Notes under the pieces: model-generated | Database searches by the model: none | What the model saw: the letters and a program-made list of their open reading frames with translations, nothing else | Told to the model about the DNA's origin: nothing | Translations under genes and position numbers: made by a program | Shown here: positions 6,156 to 10,064 of the stretch, piece after piece | Numbering within the stretch: position 1 is the first letter of the stretch | Layout of the letters: the number at the start of each line of letters is the position of its first letter | From: Gammaproteobacteria bacterium | GTDB lineage: Bacteria > Pseudomonadota > Gammaproteobacteria > GCA-001735895 | Direction: 5' to 3' | DNA: 10,064 bases | Assembly: GCA_024763185.1 (NCBI GenBank) | Contig: JANTFY010000063.1 | Coordinates: 1 to 10,064 of the forward strand

Positions 6156-7984
6156 GATTGTTGCCGATGGCCGTAAAGTTGCTGGTACAGGCCATCGCGT
6201 TTGACCAGCTCATCGTGGTGCCCCTCGTCGATGATTTTTCCGCCATCGAATACATAGGCGCGATCGGCCTGCCTGATGGCGCTGAGCCGGTGCGCAATGA
6301 TCAGCGTGGTGCGGCCCTTGAGGAAGTCCTGCATGGCCTGGTGCAGTTTTTCTTCCGTGCTGGTGTCGAGCGCCGAGGTGGCCTCGTCCAGTATGACGAC
6401 CCGTGGTTCGGTCAGGATCATGCGCGCAATGGCCAGGCGCTGACGTTGTCCGCCGGAAAGCCGGATACCATTACGGCCGACTATGGTATCGAGGCCTGAT
6501 TCCAGCGCCTCGATGGTGGATTTCAACTGCGCGATAGCAAGCGCTTGCCACAGTTTTTCCTCGGAGATTTCCAGCCCCATGGTCAGGTTGTTGCGAATCG
6601 TATCATTGAACAGGGCCGGGTGTTGCAGCACGGTGGCGATATGGTCACGTACGGTTTGCAGGCCAATGGATTCGGTCGCCACACCATTAAAATAGATGTG
6701 CCCTTTGGACGGCGCATAGAGCCCCAGGATGACCTGCACCAGGGTGGACTTGCCACCCCCACTGGCGCCGACCAGGGCGATTTTCTCGCCGGGTTGAATA
6801 TCCAGCGAGACGCCATCCAGCACCGCTTCACCATCACCATAGGCAAAATGGATGTTGTCGATCTTCAGACTGGCTGTGGTGTGGCCCTTGAACGGGTTTT
6901 TTACGGGCACATAGACCGGTTCCCGTTTCAGTTGCAGTATGCGGTTTAAACGCTTCAGTGCCGCGTTGGCTGAAAAATAACTGTACTGAATACTTAAGAT
7001 TTCCTGAACCGGTGTCATCATGAACCACAGGTAGGCATACACGGCAAACATCTGGCCAATACTGAGCGAGGAAAAAACCACCATCAACATGCTGACGGCG
7101 CGGAATACTTCAAATCCCATCAGAAAGATAAAAAACGACAGGCGATTGGCTGCATCACTTTTCCAGCTGAAATTGGCGGAACTCTGTTTCACACCCTGCG
7201 CGTGATCGATGACGCGTAGCAGGTAATGACGTTCACGGTTACTGGCACGGATCTGTTGAATGGCATCCAGCGTTTCGGTCAGTGATTGCTGGAAGATTTC
7301 TACCGCGGAGTTTTCCTTCTGTTTGAGCTGTTTGACCTTCTTCCCCAGCACCGTGGTGAAGTAAATCACGATCGGATTCATGATCAGGATAAACAACGCC
7401 AGTTGCCAGTGAATCCACAGCAGGGTAATGGCCACGCCGCTGACGATCAGTATGGCGACCAGGAACTTGCTCAGCGCGCTGCCGATAAAGGTATCCACGG
7501 TATCAATGTCGGTCACCAGGTGAGAGGCCACAGCCCCGCTGCCCAACACCTCGTATTCGGCCATCGAAATACTCTGTAAGCGGTTCAGCAAATCCTTGCG
7601 CAAATGAAAGGTGATGTCCTTGGCAACCAGGGTGAATTCACGGGTTTGCCACACCGACAACAGGGTACCGATAAAACGCAACGCAATGGTGAGTAACATA
7701 ATACAGCCGATGAACAGCACGGGTCCGTGCAGGCTTTCAGCAAACAGGGGTTTGATCGTTTCGACAATTATGCCGGGTTTGTCGAGCAGGATCTCATCCA
7801 CCATTAATGGCATTAGCATGGGTACCGGCACCAGGATAATGGCGGCAACAATGGCGATCAGGTGTGCCTGTAGCAGGGTTTTTTTATGTTGCCTGGCCAG
7901 TTGCCAGACCTGGTGCCAGTTAATTTTATCTTGCGTGGTAGGCAGTTTGTCAGGCGTCACTATAAAGCCTAAGTCCGAAGTCAT
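6152..7984 (-). CDS. MsbA-like ABC exporter, fused permease and ATPase
   Basis: Type I ABC exporter half-transporter of 610 residues, expected to work as a homodimer in the inner membrane. Seen: a soluble N-terminus (1-38); a transmembrane domain with about six helices (near 39-62, 88-110, 169-190, 192-212, 283-303, 306-325) and the usual coupling regions; then the ATPase domain (about 372-605). All catalytic motifs are intact: Walker A GASGGGKST (406-414), Q-loop Gln454, signature LSGGQ (509-513), Walker B VVILDE (529-534), D-loop SALD and switch His565. The substrate cannot be read from sequence; lipid, peptide or drug export are all possible, and there is no adjacent lipid A or bacteriocin gene to decide. 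The ATG has no good ribosome site upstream. It is followed by the rof-like gene with a 4-base overlap and is divergent from the importer operon. Confidence 0.93.
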   Translation of the reverse strand: MTSDLGFIVTPDKLPTTQDKINWHQVWQLARQHKKTLLQAHLIAIVAAIILVPVPMLMPLMVDEILLDKPGIIVETIKPLFAESLHGPVLFIGCIMLLTIALRFIGTLLSVWQTREFTLVAKDITFHLRKDLLNRLQSISMAEYEVLGSGAVASHLVTDIDTVDTFIGSALSKFLVAILIVSGVAITLLWIHWQLALFILIMNPIVIYFTTVLGKKVKQLKQKENSAVEIFQQSLTETLDAIQQIRASNRERHYLLRVIDHAQGVKQSSANFSWKSDAANRLSFFIFLMGFEVFRAVSMLMVVFSSLSIGQMFAVYAYLWFMMTPVQEILSIQYSYFSANAALKRLNRILQLKREPVYVPVKNPFKGHTTASLKIDNIHFAYGDGEAVLDGVSLDIQPGEKIALVGASGGGKSTLVQVILGLYAPSKGHIYFNGVATESIGLQTVRDHIATVLQHPALFNDTIRNNLTMGLEISEEKLWQALAIAQLKSTIEALESGLDTIVGRNGIRLSGGQRQRLAIARMILTEPRVVILDEATSALDTSTEEKLHQAMQDFLKGRTTLIIAHRLSAIRQADRAYVFDGGKIIDEGHHDELVKRDGLYQQLYGHRQQS

Positions 7985-8070
7985 AAAAATCGATTCATAT
8001 TCGCAGTTTTTATGGCAGGCTACAACTGTTGAAGTGTATTGCTTTGTCCACTTTTCCTTTAAAATACGCA

Positions 8071-8084
8071 GGTTTTAAAAAACC
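8071..8084. promoter_or_regulatory. Inverted repeat GGTTTT-AA-AAAACC, possible operator
   Basis: Perfect 6-base arms around 2 bases, placed just after the possible -10 of the livK-like gene and 30 bases before its start codon. This is where a repressor site or a leader RNA hairpin could sit. The low complexity of the arms makes chance occurrence plausible. Confidence 0.28.
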
Positions 8085-8106
8085 ATAATACCGTTTAACA
8101 ATAATC

Positions 8107-8112
8107 AGAGGA
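8107..8112 (+). promoter_or_regulatory. Ribosome binding site for the livK-like gene
   Basis: AGAGGA precedes tandem ATG codons at 8115 and 8118. Spacing is only 2 bases to the first and 5 to the second, so translation more likely starts at 8118. The difference is one Met. Confidence 0.7.
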
Positions 8113-8114
8113 AA

Positions 8115-9314
8115 ATGATGAAATTCAAATTTGTATACAACAGCCTGTTGGCTTCATTCTTGGTCCTGTCGGTACCGGTTCAAGCTAGTGTCAAGATTGG
8201 CATGATCACCACCTTGACGACCAAGGCGGGTTACCTGGGGGAAGATATTCGTGATGGCTTCAAGCTGGCTATAGAGCAGGAAGGGGGAAAACTCGGTGGT
8301 GTCGACGTTGAGCTGATGGTGGAGGACGATGGCCGTAAACCCGGTAAAGGACGGCAGATAGCCGAGCGTTTTATTAAAAGTGACAAGGTCAAGATCATGA
8401 CCGGTATCGTTTTTTCCAACGTGGCCATGGCCGTTGTACCCAAGGTGGTCAAGGATGATGTGTTTTATATCAGCCCCAATGCCGGGCCTTCTGCATTGGC
8501 AGGAAAGGGTTGTCACCAGAATTATTTCAATGCCGCGTGGCAAAATGACAATCTGCACGAGGTGATGGGACAATATGTGAATGATGCCGGTTTCAAATCT
8601 GCCTATATCCTGGCACCGAACTACCCGGCGGGTAAGGATGCGCTGGCCGGTTTTAAACGTTATTACAAGGGCAGTATTGCCGGCGAGGTATACACCAAGC
8701 TGGGACAGTCGGACTACGCCGCGGAGCTGGCCAATTTGCGCGCGGCCAAACCGGATGCGGTTTTTTTCTTCCTGCCCGGCGGTATGGGTATCAACTTTCT
8801 CAAACAATATGCCCAGGCAGGTCTTAACAAGACCATTCCGGTTTTCGGTCCGGCATTTTCGTTCGATGCCAGAATTTTGAAAGCGGTGGGTGATGCGGCT
8901 GTCGGTGTGTTAAACGGGTCGCAGTGGAACCAGGATCTGGACAATGCCGCCAACCAACAGTTTGTTACCGCTTTCAAGCAGAAATACAACCGCATGCCGA
9001 CGCTGTATGCCAGCCAGGGTTATGACACGGCACGTTTGATCGCCAGTGCGCTTAAAGCCACCGGCGGCAAACCCGACAATATGGCCGCGTTTCGTGCTGC
9101 GCTAAAAAAAGCCGATTTTGACTCGGTGCGTGGCAAATTCCGCTTCGGAGCCAATCATCACCCGGTACAGGATATCTATGTACGCGAAGTGGTGAAAGAC
9201 GATACGGGTATTCATAACAAAACCCTGAAAAAGGTGTTCACTGACCATGTTGATGCCTATGCAGAACAGTGTGTCATGCCGCCTTCAGCCCCGGCGGGAC
9301 TGACATTCAACTAG
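8115..9314 (+). CDS. Branched-chain-amino-acid-type ABC transporter substrate-binding protein
   Basis: Periplasmic binding protein of the LivK / Peripla_BP_6 family, delivering ligand to a HAAT-type importer. Seen over 399 residues: a signal peptide (1-24, cut after VQA); a first lobe starting VKIGMITTLTTKAGYLGEDIR (from 26) and containing the EDDGRKPGKGRQ segment (70-81); hinge and second lobe with SAYILAPNYPAGKDALAGFK (162-181); PDAVFFFLPGGMGINFLKQ (203-221); and a C-terminal ASQGYDTARL helix. Cys133 and Cys386 could form a disulfide. Known members of this family bind branched-chain amino acids, aromatic acids, amides or urea; ligand residues cannot be assigned here, so the substrate is open. 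The LivH-type permease begins 28 bases later, supporting an importer operon. The first of two tandem ATGs is given; the second fits the ribosome site better. Confidence 0.9.
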   Translation: MMKFKFVYNSLLASFLVLSVPVQASVKIGMITTLTTKAGYLGEDIRDGFKLAIEQEGGKLGGVDVELMVEDDGRKPGKGRQIAERFIKSDKVKIMTGIVFSNVAMAVVPKVVKDDVFYISPNAGPSALAGKGCHQNYFNAAWQNDNLHEVMGQYVNDAGFKSAYILAPNYPAGKDALAGFKRYYKGSIAGEVYTKLGQSDYAAELANLRAAKPDAVFFFLPGGMGINFLKQYAQAGLNKTIPVFGPAFSFDARILKAVGDAAVGVLNGSQWNQDLDNAANQQFVTAFKQKYNRMPTLYASQGYDTARLIASALKATGGKPDNMAAFRAALKKADFDSVRGKFRFGANHHPVQDIYVREVVKDDTGIHNKTLKKVFTDHVDAYAEQCVMPPSAPAGLTFN

Positions 9315-9342
9315 TATTTTTTTGATGTTGCCGAAGTAGGGC

Positions 9343-10064
9343 ATGCTGCTTTTTTTTGAACAGCTGTTAAACGGCCTGCAACTGGGTTTTATGTTATTCC
9401 TGTTGTCGGCTGGCCTCACCCTGGTGTTTGGGGTCATGAACCTGATCAACCTGGCGCATGGTTCGTTTTACATGGTGGGCGCTTACGTGGCAGCGACGGT
9501 CATGCAGCATAGCGGCAGTTTCGCCCTCGCACTGCTGTTGGCGTTGCTGTCTGCGGCGCTGTGTGGGCTGCTGGTTGAAATCATCGTGCTGCGTCACCTG
9601 TATCGGCGCGACCATCTCGACCAGGTGTTGGCAACCTTCGGCCTGATTCTGTTTTTCAACGAAGGCACGCGCATGATCTGGGGACGCCAGCCCCTGTTTA
9701 TGCAATTGCCGGAGTTCCTGTCCAGCACGGTGGAAATTTTGCCGGGCGTCCCTTACCCCCTTTACCGGCTGGTGATTATCGCCGTCGGCCTTGCGGTCGC
9801 CGTGGGACTTTACCTGTTGATCAACCAAACCCGTCTCGGTATGCGCATCCGGGCTGGCGCCAGCAATCGCGACATGATTGCGGCACTGGGCGTTAACATA
9901 CGCTGGTTATACAGCCTGGTGTTTGCACTGGGGGCTTTGCTGGCCGGTTTTGCCGGGGTCATGGCCGCACCGGTGTTTGCCGTGGAATCCGGCATGGGCG
10001 AGAGTATTTTAATATTGACTTTCGTGGTCATCGTCATCGGCGGCATCGGTTCGGTCAAAGGCGC
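9343..10064 (+). CDS. livH: LivH-type branched-chain amino acid ABC transporter permease (3' truncated by window)
   Basis: Inner-membrane permease of the HAAT importer, partner of the preceding binding protein. The 240 complete codons visible out of about 290 usual encode several hydrophobic helices, the family hallmark GVMNLINLAHGSFYMVGAYVA-like stretch (30-50, with NLAHG at 36-40), the cytoplasmic coupling loop TRLGMRIRAGASNRDMIAALGVN (173-195) and the terminal IGGIGSVKG (232-240), which in full-length members is followed by one or two more helices. The ATG is preceded by TAGGG very close by (9337-9341), so initiation may be weak or coupled to the upstream gene. Codons 3-5 sit in a run of eight T residues. 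The reading frame is open to the window end. Confidence 0.9.
   Translation, partial: MLLFFEQLLNGLQLGFMLFLLSAGLTLVFGVMNLINLAHGSFYMVGAYVAATVMQHSGSFALALLLALLSAALCGLLVEIIVLRHLYRRDHLDQVLATFGLILFFNEGTRMIWGRQPLFMQLPEFLSSTVEILPGVPYPLYRLVIIAVGLAVAVGLYLLINQTRLGMRIRAGASNRDMIAALGVNIRWLYSLVFALGALLAGFAGVMAAPVFAVESGMGESILILTFVVIVIGGIGSVKG

Larger units (their letters stand above)
7985..8114. promoter_or_regulatory. Divergent promoter region between the ABC exporter and livK-like operons
   Basis: 130 bases between two divergent start codons, which must hold promoters for both units. On the + strand TAAAAT at 8060-8065 is a possible -10, with TTGCTT at 8039-8044 as a poor -35 (spacer 15). No convincing - strand promoter was found. 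The region is AT-rich and includes the inverted repeat at 8071-8084. Confidence 0.45.

Noticed and set aside
8154..8807. 217-residue open frame on the - strand inside the binding-protein gene
   Set aside because: Antisense shadow; the + strand product has a signal peptide and clear family motifs, while the - strand product resembles nothing I know.
9286..9323. CAG-CCC/GGG-A-CTG hairpin then seven T, as a terminator between the binding-protein and permease genes
   Set aside because: The stem is short and bulged and lies within the coding region, and the T run begins about 14 bases after it; an intrinsic terminator is unlikely, and the permease is expected to be cotranscribed.
9394..9828. 144-residue open frame on the - strand inside the LivH-type gene
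   Set aside because: Gln/His-rich antisense translation of hydrophobic codons, typical of shadows of membrane proteins.

Overview
The window looks like a chromosomal segment of a gammaproteobacterium, probably a free-living aquatic or sediment type. This rests on a Rof-family Rho-binding protein, a DUF4124 envelope protein, a LivK/LivH-type importer and moderate GC. No marker gene fixes the genus. There is no rRNA, tRNA, IS element or CRISPR array.

Region 1 (1-3066, + strand) is the 3' end of an alternate F-type ATP synthase operon of the N-ATPase class. The gene order is atpF (b subunit with a delta-like C-terminal half), atpA (alpha), atpG (gamma). The genes overlap or nearly touch, and two of the three use non-ATG starts. 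Subunits a, c and beta must lie upstream of the window. The noncatalytic nucleotide site of this alpha subunit is degenerate: the Walker A lysine is replaced by arginine.

Region 2 (3067-5912) holds one long - strand gene, convergent with atpG. It encodes an 858-residue exported protein with an unusual layout: signal peptide, DUF4124 domain, three tandem units of about 190 residues that each keep a Cys pair 71-72 residues apart, and a C-terminal domain that reads like the globular head of a type IV pilin without its prepilin leader. This is the most novel item in the window. A perfect TATAAT element and an imperfect hairpin lie upstream of it.

Region 3 (5913-7984, - strand) is a two-gene unit: an MsbA-like ABC exporter half-transporter, followed with a 4-base ATGA overlap by an 80-residue Rof-like Rho-binding antiterminator.

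Region 4 (7985-10064, + strand) is divergent from region 3. It starts a branched-chain-amino-acid-type (HAAT) ABC importer: a periplasmic binding protein, then the LivH-type permease, which runs off the window end. LivM, LivF and LivG equivalents are expected downstream. No gene-free stretch exceeds 300 bases; all intergenic gaps are between 4 and 165 bases.
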